Source: Protopterus annectens
Lineage: Eukaryota; Chordata; Ceratodontiformes; Protopteridae
Assembly: GCF_019279795.1 (NCBI RefSeq)
Contig: NC_056744.1
Location: 1,506,507,545 to 1,506,571,544 of the forward strand
Length of the DNA stretch: 64,000 nt
Direction of reading: 5' to 3'
The notes under the pieces are model-generated. The model searched no databases. It saw nothing but the letters and a program-made list of their open reading frames with translations, and was not told the DNA's origin. The position numbers and the translations under genes are program-made. Shown piece after piece: positions 33,763-45,780 of the stretch; positions within the stretch are counted from its first letter, which is position 1, and each line of letters starts with the position of its first letter.

Positions 33763-33848
33763 ATCTGGACTGTTGTAAAAACAGTCCAGATTAAGGGAAA
33801 AAAGGCATCAATGTGATGCCCAGAAGTCTATGCGGTTTAACCGCATAG
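33763..33848. repeat. Three consecutive subterminal hairpins of hAT copy B
   Basis: ATCTGGACTGTT/AACAGTCCAGAT (33763-33774 and 33780-33791), GGCATCA/TGATGCC (33804-33820) and CTATGCGGTT/AACCGCATAG (33828-33848). The first and third have counterparts in copy A (59.5-59.6 kb). Subterminal inverted motifs bind transposase in hAT elements; that role here is inferred. Confidence 0.75.
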
Positions 33849-33849
33849 T

Positions 33850-35195
33850 GAAGTGAAAGGGGATCAGACTGCCATGTCCACAGTCATGTACGTGACGTGG
33901 ACGGCTGGATGGCTACTAATTGGTTCTCGCTCTCTTCTCGAAAAAAAGAGTGAGGAAACAAATCAGTAGTACAGGCTAGCTAGCACAGTACTTATTTGCT
34001 ATAGTGCAACCATTGCTACCGTATTATAAACTAACAAAATACAGTGGAATTAAAAGCCCACTTAATACCGAACACCCTTGGCAACTTAACTGCATGTACT
34101 GCATGAAAGAGTTTAGAAGACAGAATGCAGATGTCAGGTGAGTTTACACAAATCAGTTTATGCTGACTGAACCGCTTTATAATCTGTGCCTTGTAATCAC
34201 GGAAAAAAGAATGCAGCTGTACAATGGCAAAGAAATAAGAAAATTCATGTTAAAAGGGTTACATCTTGCACTTAACAAGAGGAAACATGACAAAAAAGTG
34301 AGAACTACCTTGTAACAGAGGAAGACATGACAAGGACCTTGTAAGACAATACTTTGAATTTTGAACTTGCTTTTTAAAAATCACCTGAAAACAAATGTGT
34401 ATATGATTGCTTCATACCATCCGAACATTTACTTCACTTTATATATATTTAGTGTAGCATAATAACAAACAGAGTTAGGTGATCAGTAGGTTTGTCTTAA
34501 TTAGAGAATAAAGTCCTTTATCTTCCTGCTTGAATCTGAGTGTGTTATACTATCTTTGTGCCTCTATTACCCATAACAACTATGTAGTAGCTTATGTTTG
34601 AAGTGTTTTTATTTTAATAAATTCCTGTTTTTATCTTGTCTACCAGTATGAAGAAAGCATGATTTTATTACAGAACTGAACAAAGAAAAGACATATTGGA
34701 TTATTTGATCTTCAGCAAATCAAAATGGTTGGGGGGCAGAAGAAAGGAAGGCAGTGGTTGCTAAAGTGCATGGCTCATGAGTTCTATATTAGTAGACAAA
34801 ATGGTGGGAAGGAGAGAATTCTGGGGCTTCCAGTGATAGAGACTTGAATTTGTTACATGACACTAAATAAAGCCAGTAAAAGGTGAACAGGAAATGGTAG
34901 AAGTGATAAGATTTGTCAGGGACATCAATAAAGGAGTAAAAGTGGAATTATATTTCTTTTTCAGAAAAATGAAGAGTCAAAATGAATGACAGCCATCCCT
35001 GAGAAAGATACACATTAGAAAATAGAAATGTTGGGAGTATATTGAAGAAGTCAAGATAATCAGGGAAAGGTTGTCCAGCAAATAAATACAGACTAATAGA
35101 AGGAAGGACAGAGAAATAAAGTATAAGCACCATATGTTCATAGGTAAGTACAAGGCTAGCTGCTCTTGCAGCCATTTTAAGCCCAGCCAATTCCC
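33850..35195. other. Interior of hAT copy B, no coding sequence
   Basis: AT-rich sequence with short chance ORFs only; no BED zinc finger or hAT dimerisation motif was seen. Confidence 0.45.
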
Positions 35196-35199
35196 CTTT

Positions 35200-36760
35200 T
35201 TTATTTGAAATAACTTATCCCATTTTGTTATAGATAGGTTTTACCCCTCCTATGGTCAATAATTATACATCAACACTAATGAGAATAACTAGGATCATAC
35301 CAAAGATAATTTGAGGGGGCCCATGCATGGGATAAAGCATTTAGGAGCTGCCTTTGTCCATCAGTAGTACAGGGGGCAATCCTGGAGCAAATTTTCTGTT
35401 TCCCATATGTAGAGTTAAGTTGCACTTGAAAATGGACAAGGATGGGAAGTCTGTTCCACAGCAGCAGTATCCTGTGTGAACTATACCTGTCCCTCCAAAC
35501 CATTTCGTTGATGTTGCAGAAGAGGTTTAGATCCCTAGACTGAGTATTTCTGATGTCATCTGACTTTCTGACGTGCAGTAAATCCATCAATAATGGGTCA
35601 GAGAATTCCTTGTATGCCAGACACAGGTCAACTGTTAGCATTCTGTAGGATACCCAGTAAAGTAACTTGGCTTTGAGTTAGTCCATGTAGGACATGTTTA
35701 AGCCTTGTATCCTTTTAGCAAGGTATCTCTGTGGGTGTTCCACTTGTTAAATGTACCTGGACAGATACATGCCAAACGGGGTATTATATTCAATGACAGG
35801 CTGAGTAAAAGGGAACTATGACATCCCTAGATCTAGACACAATACCTTTGTTTATAAACTGTAGAGAATAGAAGGACTTTCTTACAACAATAGATACATG
35901 TTGGTCAAAAGTTATGTCATTTTCTACATAAATTCCCAAATCTTAAACATCTGGGTCAGTTCTTAGGAATGTATTGTCAATGTGGTAGCTCCCTGCAGTA
36001 GTTGACTTTCAAAAGGATATCATAATGCATTTTTTGGTGTTTAGTTTCAAACCATTATTTTGAAATGAGTTATTTATTTCAGACAAACCTTCCTGCAGGA
36101 TGGCTAAGTCATTTAGGGATTCAATGACTGCTCCAAGCCTGCAGTCATCTGAAATGCAGTCAGCCAGACCACTTTGGTAATGGCTTTTACTTTGGAAAAG
36201 TAGAAGCCAAACAGGAGAGGTCCCAGCCCAGAACCCTGGAGGACTTATGTCCTTATATTAGGACAAATGTCCCCTTTTTTGATTTCTTGCATCCTATCTG
36301 TCAGCTGGTTGGCTATCCAGCAGGTGACTTAGAATTTTTTGTTTATTTAGCTTTTCTACTATGCTTGAGTAAGCAATTGCATCAAAAGATTTGGCCAGGT
36401 CAAGGTATGTAGTGTTTACCTTTTGTCTTCACCCATTGCTTTGGTAACCTTTTCAAAAACATTCACCAGGTTGATTAAGCATGACCTGTCCTTGATGAAT
36501 CCAAACTGAGATGGTGCCAGTGTTTGGAAGTTTCCTATGTCCTGGCTGATTATTTCTATGATAACTCTTTCCATGGCTTTGCATATGATGCTAGTCAGAC
36601 ATATGGGTCTGTAACTGTCTAGGTCTGTGGAAGGTCCTTCCTTATGCAGGGGAATGATTGTAGCTGTTCTCCAGTCATTTGGTACAAAACTGGTATGGAG
36701 GCTGAACAGTGTTGTTAGTGGTGTGGTTAAATTGTGTTTCATGCTACAGAATACTTAAGT
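35200..36760 (-). mobile_element. CR1-like LINE nested in hAT copy B
   Basis: Minus strand: RT start at 36416-36742 (ATIIPLHKEG, LTSIICKAMERVIIEIISQD, SQFGFIKDRSCLINLVNVFE) and the C-terminal block at 35276-35641 (LTVDLCLAYKEFSDPLLMDL, NINEMVWRDRYSS). The catalytic region between them is broken by frameshifts. Its 3' tail is not clearly preserved. Confidence 0.7.
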
Positions 36761-39305
36761 ATCTATGAAACATAAGAAGGCTTGGCTGGACATGAGCCTA
36801 ATAGTAAACTGGGTGGAAGAAATGTCTGAAGATTGTCTATCAGTGAGAAATAGCAAATGAGTTATATACCTCCGTATTTGGTAGAACATATAATATGATG
36901 TGCCAGAAAAAGAAGGGAGCATGGGTTTTAAAAAGGACAAGGGGAGATAAGTGAATGATTATAAACTAAGATGAGAAATAGTAAGAGGTACTACAGAAAG
37001 ACAAGCCACAGTGACCTGACAAACTGTTTCCTTTAGTGCTTAAAGTGTAAGTTCTAAAACACACAGAACTATTTGTTAAATGATGTAGGCTTTAATTAGA
37101 ATGTAGAGTGGTGACACAACAATGGAAATAAGAATGTCCCTGTCAAAGTTGAGTCCAAGAGGGAGACAAGGGGGATCCACTGGAAGTACGGTACCTACAT
37201 TTCAGTATAGTTTGTGTCACCACACTGCACTTGAAATCAATCTGGAAGTTAAATGGTCTGAGGAATGGGACTTATTACAGTAAAATATCTGGAAATTGGT
37301 TAACTTGAGAGAGCTAGGGGAGACCCATGTTGGGGGGAATACAGTCATCAAATGGGTGTCAGGGAAATTGGTGTTGGGCCAGTCCTGTTGATCATTTTTG
37401 TGTCATACATCACCTAGCATGGGAGAACAAGTTCACCGTGTACACCAACAAAAATGAGGCTGAACAGTGGTTACAGATTTTGGGACCACTCTCTTGATAG
37501 GCATATTGAGACCTGAATGGTGGGTAAAGAAGTAGTAGCTGGTGATAAGTGTACAAATGTGCAGTAAATACCCTCTAACACGACAAACATACACCAGGAG
37601 AAGCAAGACAATAAAATAACAAAGAAAAAAAAAATCTGGGCATGTTATTTATTCCTAGGATGAATCATGCAAAGTTTATGAATGGCTGATGGCTAACATA
37701 AAAAAACTCATAATCTCATTGTAGAGGGCACCACCAAGGCTAAATTTGCAATATTTCATCTCAGAGAAAGACAGATGAGGCTGGAAGAAGATAAGAAAAT
37801 GAGTAGCATCCAATTTGTTTCAAGGCTGAAGGGTTGAATTGCAGGAGATAAACTGGATGCTTTGCATACAAACACTGGTAAAAGAAGAAGAAGAAGAGAA
37901 CAAATAATATGAACCCATTGCTATATGAAGTGACGAGGATGGGGAAAAGTTTAAAAGGAAGTCTAAAGGAAGATTGCATATTACAGCTAATTAATAAGAA
38001 TTTTCAAGACTTACTCAAGGAGACTATTTGATAGAGAAGGTAAATAGCCCTTGCAAAGCAAGGACAGACTGCACTGCTGACTGCAAGTTAGATGAAAAGT
38101 TCAAGAGTAACAGCAACAGAGAGTGGAGTGACAGAGAAGGGAGGATGCAAGGTTACTGGAAAAACAGCTGCGCACTTGTTAACTGCAGTACTTGGATAGA
38201 TTCAATAAACCACATCATCTTCCATTAGCATTTTAGAGTGGTCATACAGTCACTGAGTGCATATTCTTTGAGCACATTGGCAGTGCCAGTTCTCTTAATA
38301 GGATCAGAAAAATTATATAGAAAAAAGAAAACTGAAGAAAAAATAAAACACTGTTATAATTAATGTGCATTAATGGTACCATTAATTTCTTGCTTGGGTA
38401 AGCCACAGGCTTGCAAATGTTAAGCTGAGGAAAGGAGTACAAGCACCATTGAAAATGTTTGCATGGAAATAATATGTACAGGGGATACCTGTTAAACCAC
38501 TGTAACCTCAAAAGTTACTGCCATGGCACAGATGGATAAATCCCCATCTGCAGCCCAGATGACACAGGTTTGTTTACTGTTCTGGGTGATGGAGGATAGG
38601 TACTGGGGAGATAGAAAGTCCAGTCACTGTTCAGCACTGCATGAGGTGCCTACAGTGTGCAGCACATGATCTGGGACAGCACTGGGCACCACCAAACCAG
38701 GAATGCCAGCTTTCACAGTACATGTTTACAAGTTCACATGGGTTGGAGAAGTATTGTCAGCTCCCACAGTGACAGCAGGTTACATGCCAGACATAAAGGG
38801 GTGGTTTTAGGCCTACAGAAAAATCCATGAGCGCTATTTTAACATTGATGTGTCTTTGAAGACATGGGTATGATGTAGTTCTCTGACCTGGAGACAATTA
38901 GGATATGATGATCTGACAGGTGAAGAAAGGCCCTCAGGCTGCTAGGACAAGGGTAATACCTATCCACATAGAACAGCCAGTGTTGACGGTAAAGGCAGGG
39001 CAAAGACAACCCTCGTGCCTGCCTAAGTGAATGGTCTCTCAGATCAGCTTTTGCCTTGTCAGAGGACAATCACTACTGTTAAAGGAAAAAAATGTACTCA
39101 AGACAAACAAGTACAGACTGAGTGTCAGCAGGCACAGAAGCAAAAAAAAAAAAGACAATGTAGTCACTTATATCATTATCTCCAAAAATCTCACTTCATC
39201 AAAAGCAATACACCACTAAAATGAAACGGCCCAAAACATGAAGTAAGGATATATGCACAAGAGCAATCCAATGTAACCCCCTTCCTGTTGTCCCCAACCA
39301 TTCTG
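36761..39305. other. Interior of hAT copy B, right part
   Basis: No coding sequence recognised. A worn tRNA-like stretch may lie near 38523-38580 (TGGCACAGATGG followed by GGTTTGTTT), too weak to list as a SINE. Confidence 0.4.
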
Positions 39306-39352
39306 CTGTCTCCTGCAGCCCCCCTTTGATTTGAAGTCACCAGTTGCCACTG

Positions 39353-39360
39353 ATTCTGAT
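39353..39360. repeat. 8-bp target-site duplication, right (ATTCTGAT)
   Basis: Partner of 33524-33531. Confidence 0.85.
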
Positions 39361-39800
39361 GGCGGCCAAAAAAGCAATTTCTAGAAAATGGAAATCAAAA
39401 TTTAAACTAACTCTATTTGAAGCACTGAATATTATAAAACAGATAACAGAACTGTCAGGGGTCTCTTTACAAAAGAGAAGGAGCAAATGACATAGAAATA
39501 AATGGAATTTTTTGGAACAATACATGCAGAAAAATGTTCAGGAGCAGGAGTGAGGTTTAATTGTAGGCAAAAATTTAGCAAATTCTGAAATGCTGGACTG
39601 ATGTTAGTTACAAAGGAAAAAAATATATGTGATGTATAATGTATGCAAATGGAAAAATGTTTGTATGATTTGTTTTCTGTTAATGTATGCCTTAAGTGAT
39701 AATTTAAAGGTGTTACAAACACAATAAGTGCCAGTTCCAGTTTTGCTACTTAATACAAGTAACACAATAATGTTAATATTGTTTAAATAAAATGAAGACC
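39361..39800 (+). mobile_element. L1-type LINE 3' end, continued after the hAT insertion
   Basis: The frame continues the L1 piece left of 33532: MAAKKAISRKWKSKFKLT, then LNIIKQITELSG, followed by a stop and an AT-rich 3' part ending near AATAAAATGAAG (39787-39798). It is a relative of the L1 end at 32650-33315. Confidence 0.6.
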
Positions 39801-40633
39801 CACTCACCTGCCTACAAAGGAGGTGGCATGCAGAAGCACACTTCTAACATTGCACAGACATACTGCTACCTTTGAGCTATGCAAGTAATTATGGCAGTTA
39901 TAATGTTGTCTAAACATTAAACAATTGTCTTTTTAATGGCTACTACTGTTACTATTAAGAGTTAGTCATTTTTCTGTCAGCATGTTTACTTATTCCTTAG
40001 GCTCTTTGGTGTGTTCTTTGCATCTACATATTCATTTCAATTGCTTCATGTGTTACAGACATAAAAAAGTAATTTGTGCAGCATTTGTGGGTGCCCTGCA
40101 GTACCAGGTTAAAGGCTGACCTAACATAACAGCTGTACTTACAACACATAGGTGGTGTCTGCTGCCTAACTTCATCCTCCCATCAATGTATGAGGTCAAG
40201 ATTCTGTCATGTCATGTCACTTTAATGTTGATGGCACTGTTCCCCCACCAATGGGATGCCAGTTGCACGGGTAACAGCCTTGCTCAAACTGCTTCAGATT
40301 TCAGCCTTATACTGAGGCCCTTCATAGCCCTTCTGCAGGATACTTTGCTTGTAATCTTTGTGGAGGAGATGCAGAAATGCTTGTGTCTCCTGTGCACATC
40401 AGCTCTACAGTGACTTCATTTGCAGATGCTTAAATATGGCATGACAATTTTCTCACTCTTAAAATTTTCTGCAAACAATTCATGCACAGTGCTGCCCTCA
40501 GGGATCCAGGTGTGTGCAAAATATTGTGTAGAAATCTGCACAGTGTTTAACAGGTGTACTCATCATGCACACTGAGTGATTCAGATACAACAATGAAAAG
40601 AGCACAATCATCATGCCCAGAGGTGAGATTTTA
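39801..40633. other. No gene recognised
   Basis: Only short chance ORFs; no repeat family recognised. Confidence 0.4.
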
Positions 40634-41002
40634 GGGATCTACTTCAGTTTATTGATGTTCCAAAACTTCTAAGCCCATATGCCTGAGACCATATGATCGA
40701 AGTTTTGAAACTTCGAAGGTAAAATAAAAAACACTAAAACTAAATAAAATAAGTTATCTTTACATTTTTGCAGGAGAGCAAGCCCCCCATACCCCCATGT
40801 GGGGGACTGTGCCCCTCACACCCCATGCTAATTAAATGTACCAACTCCGAGATCAAACTACAATGAGGAAAATTTTAAGTCTTGAGTTCCGCACTGTATG
40901 GCGATCTCAGTACAAAGTGTTCAAAGTTTCAAAACTTCGATCATATGGTCTCGGCCATATGGTCTTCAAAGTTTTGAAACTTCGATAATCTGAAGTAGAC
41001 CC
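40634..41002. mobile_element. MITE with terminal inverted repeats of about 80 bp
   Basis: The outer ends GGGATCTACTTCAG and CTGAAGTAGACCC are inverted, and the inverted match continues through GAGACCATATGATCGAAGTT on the left (40685-40704) and its complement on the right. The unpaired centre has GAGATCAAACTACAATGAGG (40850-40869). The flanks ATTTTA on both sides may be a TSD. It has no coding capacity. A second element with a like centre lies at 60.1-60.5 kb. Confidence 0.7.
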
Positions 41003-41745
41003 AATTTTACATGATATATAAGCATGGCAAGCAGCCTCAATAAGGCTCATTGAGCTATGGAAGAAAACATCTAATCAGAGTTTGAATCCTGCCAAGGGTT
41101 CTTTTCAATAAATATTTCCTTCTCAACAAGGCAACTGCTTAAGTAAGGTAAATGCTACCTCTTAAAAATCTATTCCTTTGTGTAACTGATGCTTTTTCAA
41201 TTCTCTTTACCCTGAGGTCTATAAGGGATATCAGTTTGTGAGTACTTCTAAATGTGGTGTCCAAAAGTATATTAAGGGGTACATTCCAAATATACTGAGT
41301 ACAGTAGCATTAGGAATTATAAAGATAAATGGGAGACACACCCCATAGCTTATATTCAAACTAATGTTCTGCGCAATTCTAGTGTTCAGTGCCTTGCACA
41401 TATGTCACTATCCACAGCATCTTTAATAATGCTATTGTAATGGTCATTTGTTCTTGTTCAGTTGCAGTTATGTGCTTGTTTTGTAGAAATATTTGCTCAA
41501 TACACAAAAATGTCTGTCTTTTACTTAAATATTGTGGCTATAGATGCGTAACTGTCAGGCACAACTATAGCACATTATATGGCCTAATGGGATAGCAGTA
41601 GTGTAATAACTAGTAAGGGCTATGTTGGAACAAGGCTGTTAATTCCTCTGATTTCCATACCGACAGAAATATGCCTATAAAATAGGACACAAAGCACCAA
41701 AGTGCTGAATCTGCTGGGCCACCAACATCCACCCAGAAACCCAAA
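41003..41745. other. No gene; possible worn SINE
   Basis: Around 41025-41110 a tRNA-like B box (GTTTGAATC at 41080) suggests a decayed SINE. No coding sequence recognised. Confidence 0.3.
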
Positions 41746-42956
41746 TTTACTGATGCAGAAAATTAGGCTATATGAGCAGCTCACCATCTCCATAGCTGTT
41801 TGCTTTTCATGTTGCCAACCAGCCCTATTATGACCATGCCTGGGCTGAAATTGTCAGCAATGTTAATGCATTCATTGGTCAGGACCTCTGCTATGACATG
41901 GTCTGATGCAAGGCCACAGATAAGATCTATGCTACCTCCCAGAGTGTGGAAGCTATGGCACAGGAGCATAGGGCAATAGGTGGTGGACCATTAACTGAAA
42001 CACTTCTTATGGAGATGAATGAGTTCCTGGCCTTACTTAGACAGCATAACCTCCATAGCATCCCACATTACGGTGCTGGATGTTGGAGCAGAGCTAGACA
42101 AGCCCAGAGAGTATCAATTGCAGAAGCCCCTGGTATGTACTTTTACTTCATAGTATCAAGAATTGTAACTCATTCTTACCTCTTGCATCATTAAGTTTTC
42201 CAGACTTATGTTATACAGGTACATCAAGGATCCAGCTACCATGATAATCTGATCAAGGTGTGCTCTGGAGTATACATTTATACCATATGTTTTTGTTGTG
42301 AATACATCAGTTGCTTGCGTAGTTGTGGTGGGTTGTACTTGCACTGGATATTTTTTGCTCTGGTATATTCAAAGGTGAATATTTATCTACCATCAGCACT
42401 ATGGAACAGCCCTGTCTAATGTTGTATGATCTTTAGTCTGTGATAATGATTATAAGGATGAACTGGCACAGTCATAGTGGTACAGAATGACACTGAGCAT
42501 GTGACCACTGTACCCCATACATGTAATATGTACACACTCTATGGATACCCATGATACATGACCATCATAAGAGGACAGGGTGGTGGAGGAATTATAAATC
42601 AGGGAAGTCTGCTGGACCCCAGCAGACAGATGTCTGAATCTGCCCATAGCACTCATGGGCAGTGAGGTCCACACAAGAGGGTTGGTAATGGTGCTTGCTG
42701 GAGATACAGTTACCACCCTCCCTCTCACCTTGGTGTGCCACCATTGGAAACCCAATACATGTGCAGTTCAGTCATGAAAGCACAGGCTAATGGCACCATA
42801 GCCATTTTAGAGATAGTGGGCATGATCCAGAGTATACATGCTGATTTACAGGAGTTCATGTCCCATGTGTGTGATTCTTTAGATGGACTGAATCACACAG
42901 TGGAATGTGCAATGTTTTCTCTGACTCACTTGCCAGAAGTAAAGAGCCATCCTTGA
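41746..42956 (+). pseudogene. Harbinger-type Myb/SANT-like protein (copy 3, decayed)
   Basis: Plus strand, broken in several frames: FTDAEN (41748-), YYDHAWAEIVSNVNAFIG (41825-41880), CKATDKIYATSQSVEAMAQE, then LTETLLMEMNEFLALL, ending at a GTATGT donor (42133). A later open part (42735-42956; MKAQANGTIAILEIVGMIQS) looks like the helical C-terminal region. A Myb/SANT-like, then 'K-AMAQEHRAIGGG', pattern fits Harbinger accessory proteins. It faces a transposase relic at 44.0-44.9 kb in convergent orientation, the arrangement expected for one autonomous Harbinger element. Confidence 0.55.
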
Positions 42957-43334
42957 GGCCAGTCATCTGCTACATCCACAGATGACAGCCAGCATGGCCT
43001 TTAATGTGTGAGATCCTGCTCCCATCATGACAACAGTTCCACAGCATCATCTGTTGAGGAGATGGCTACTCCCAAGAGTGGTTCTCCCTTTGGATGTGAC
43101 AATCATCATGTTGGCACATCTCACAAAAGAATTTGGTCGAGGTAAGTTAGTACACCATCATCTAGCCAGGGTCATGACACAGCCAGTGTATCTGCTGGCA
43201 GAGCCAGCTTTCAAGGGTGGGGGTTGAGAACTGGAAGCTGAACTTTCTTTCATGCATGCCATGGACCTGTCCAGTAAGACAAACCTTAGTGCTGCAGTGA
43301 CCGCTAAGGCAGTGTCCCTGCAGATCCGCAAGCG

Positions 43335-43339
<5 letters not shown>
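42957..43339. other. Spacer between Myb-like relic and (CA)n tract
   Basis: Possibly the 3' exon or UTR of the Myb-like relic; no firm motif. Confidence 0.35.
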
Positions 43340-43547
<208 letters not shown>

Positions 43548-44039
43548 CACTACCACCACAGCTCACAGCACATCAAACACACATCCACTGATCCTGGCCC
43601 TTCTTGACACTAACCACCACATCCCACACTTGTTCTGCTATTTCCCATAAAAAGCACTATTTTCTTTTTATAAATGTCATGCTCAGACTGACATGCTTCA
43701 CTGTGAGAAACTTACACTCTTGAACTCCCTACATCACCTGTACAAATGATGTGCTCCACCATTTGTACTTTTTTACTTGGGTTGCCTACGTCTGAAGCAC
43801 AGGTATCCAGGCTACCCATGAGTAAGTACAGCCTGGTATTTTTGCATGAACCATTTTTACTGTAGTCTATCTGCTTAACTCTTGTACTGTTAAGTTGTAA
43901 TGCTATGCGCAAACTGCTTCCTCTTTGTCGGTGCCATAGCATACTTTGCCTAGCTTTCTCTGGCATGATCATCCACTTTTTTTTCCCTCCTCTGACTCTT
44001 CATCTGCCTCAGCTTCCACTGATTGTTGTGCAGGGAACT

Positions 44040-44891
44040 GCTGGTCTTGCAAGCGGCTACCCTTCTGTAACTGCTTCCTGAGTATAATACTGTGCAGCAC
44101 TGCACACACAGTTACATGCTGCAAAGTCGTACTGCAGGGCACCACTGGATGAATCCAGACAGCAAAAATGTGCCTTCAGTAGCCCAGACTCATGTTTTAT
44201 AATGTCTCTAGTTTGTGAAAGTGTATACCTGGACTCCTGGTCAGTTTGATTTTGGGGATTTCTGGTAGTTGTCATATGCTAGGATTCCAGGGCATATCCA
44301 GCATCACATAACAGTAGAAAGTCAAGTTTCACAAACTATTGGTGCAGATTACAGATGTGCCATATGTGGAAGTCATGATAACTGCCTGAGCAGCCTGCAC
44401 TCACATATTGTTGATGATATCCTGTGTATTACAGACCACCTGACAGCTGATGGTTTGAAGCCCTTTGCAATTCACTTGACTCCTTTCCTGTTTACCATGT
44501 GAGGCTTCTATTTCAATGTGTGTTTAGTTATTGGATATATCAGAGAATTCCTGCAAGTTGTTGCCTCTCTGCTCTATGGTACATGGGAACCACATATGTT
44601 CTCCCACAAGTTGAAGCATGCATCAAGAAACTATAGGAGTTATCTCAAGGCAGATGCCTGTGATACCCCCACTGTGTCTCCAGTAGATTGTTGAAATATC
44701 ACTGTAGTTAATATATATAAAACCATGCATACCTTTGTATCCACTGGGCTAGAAACTCCCCATCTTCCACAGGGCAGCAGACAAAATTGACACATTTCCA
44801 AAATCTTTTGCATGGCGTCATTGTCAGTATGGTACCAGTCCACTGTGCTGATGTCTTGAACAGCATGAAATGATAACTGAGATTGGATCAC
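44040..44891 (-). pseudogene. HARBI1-like Harbinger transposase (decayed)
   Basis: Minus strand. The N-terminal half at 44640-44891 has PVDTKVCMVLYILTTVIFQQ, then STGDTVGVSQASALR; the middle (44276-44640) keeps QVVCNTQDIINN and a HMAHL block with stops; the end at 44057-44275 has SQTRDIIKHESGLLKAHFCC. All align in order with the transposase at 30.3-31.5 kb (PVDTKVCVGLRI, QVVCDAQGIIMN, TRNIIDRVFGMLK). Several stops and frameshifts; both the second Asp block and the third acidic block are unclear. With the Myb-like relic at 41.7-43.0 kb it forms a convergent Harbinger pair. Confidence 0.65.
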
Positions 44892-45775
44892 CTGGCACTT
44901 CTGAATGCAGCATCATTCACCATAAGGTACAACAGCTGCAATGGAATTCTCTTACAGATGTATATTTACAATGGCTGTGGCAGCCCCTAACATAACTCTG
45001 CAATCCACCCCATCTGAACAGGGCACATGGCCAATTCCAAATATAAAGTGGGCACATCTCCATAACACATAGAAGTATTACCGAATCACTCCACTATTTT
45101 GTTTTGGCTCATTATCATACATGGTGCCTTATTATACAATCATTAGTGCATAGCATAACCACCATGTTATTTGCTCTATCCGTGTCATTTTGCTGGGGTT
45201 TCAGAATTGCAGAGATCCACACTGTGGCTGCTCATCAAGCAGAGTCACTTAGCATGATGCGGTAAAGTTTATTGAATCAGTCCCTTACTCTTCTCATACT
45301 AGTAGGAGACAGCTTATTTAGTATATTTAAGAATATGGTATTACACTGAGATACGGCATCATCAATGGGCACGGTTTTTATGATATTTGAGTTGCATTGG
45401 TGAAGATTTGGTATAAAAATGTTTTTGTTAAATGAGGACAGATAGTGTGCTTGGCTATAAAGAACTTGTGTGTGCATGTGGTTTAATTGCCTTAGTGGGA
45501 AATGGGAAGGTGGTTACATACATTGTCAGACAAAACATCCAGTAGTGCTAAAGTTTAGTGAAGGGGCTGGGGTATCAGAGCTGATAAATGACTAGGCTCC
45601 GTTGAGGTCAGCCAGTATAATAGTTTCACAGTGAATGTTATGAGCTATCCAGTAATGGACATCTTCAACTGTTATGATATTGCTGTTTTTGTTTTTGATT
45701 CAATTGAGTGAGAAGAATTTCTGCATTGTTGAATATGAGGTTGGTGTTGAGGCTGGAAGTGAGATTTGGGTTGTT
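44892..45775. other. No gene recognised
   Basis: Short chance ORFs only. It separates the Harbinger relic from the CR1 3' end at 45.78 kb. Confidence 0.4.
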
Positions 45776-45780
45776 TTTGT

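Larger units (their letters stand above)
33532..39352 (-). mobile_element. hAT-type DNA transposon, non-autonomous (copy B)
   Basis: A 5.8-kb element between perfect 8-bp TSDs, the TSD length of hAT elements. Both ends start CAGTGG when read inward. Its right end (complement of 39306-39352) shares GGTGACTTCAAATCAAAGGG and a G-run with the left end of the element at 55310-59736; its left end (33532-33850) resembles that element's right end. It therefore lies in the opposite orientation. No transposase was recognised. A CR1 copy (35.2-36.8 kb) is nested in it. Removal joins two pieces of one L1 reading frame. Confidence 0.8.
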
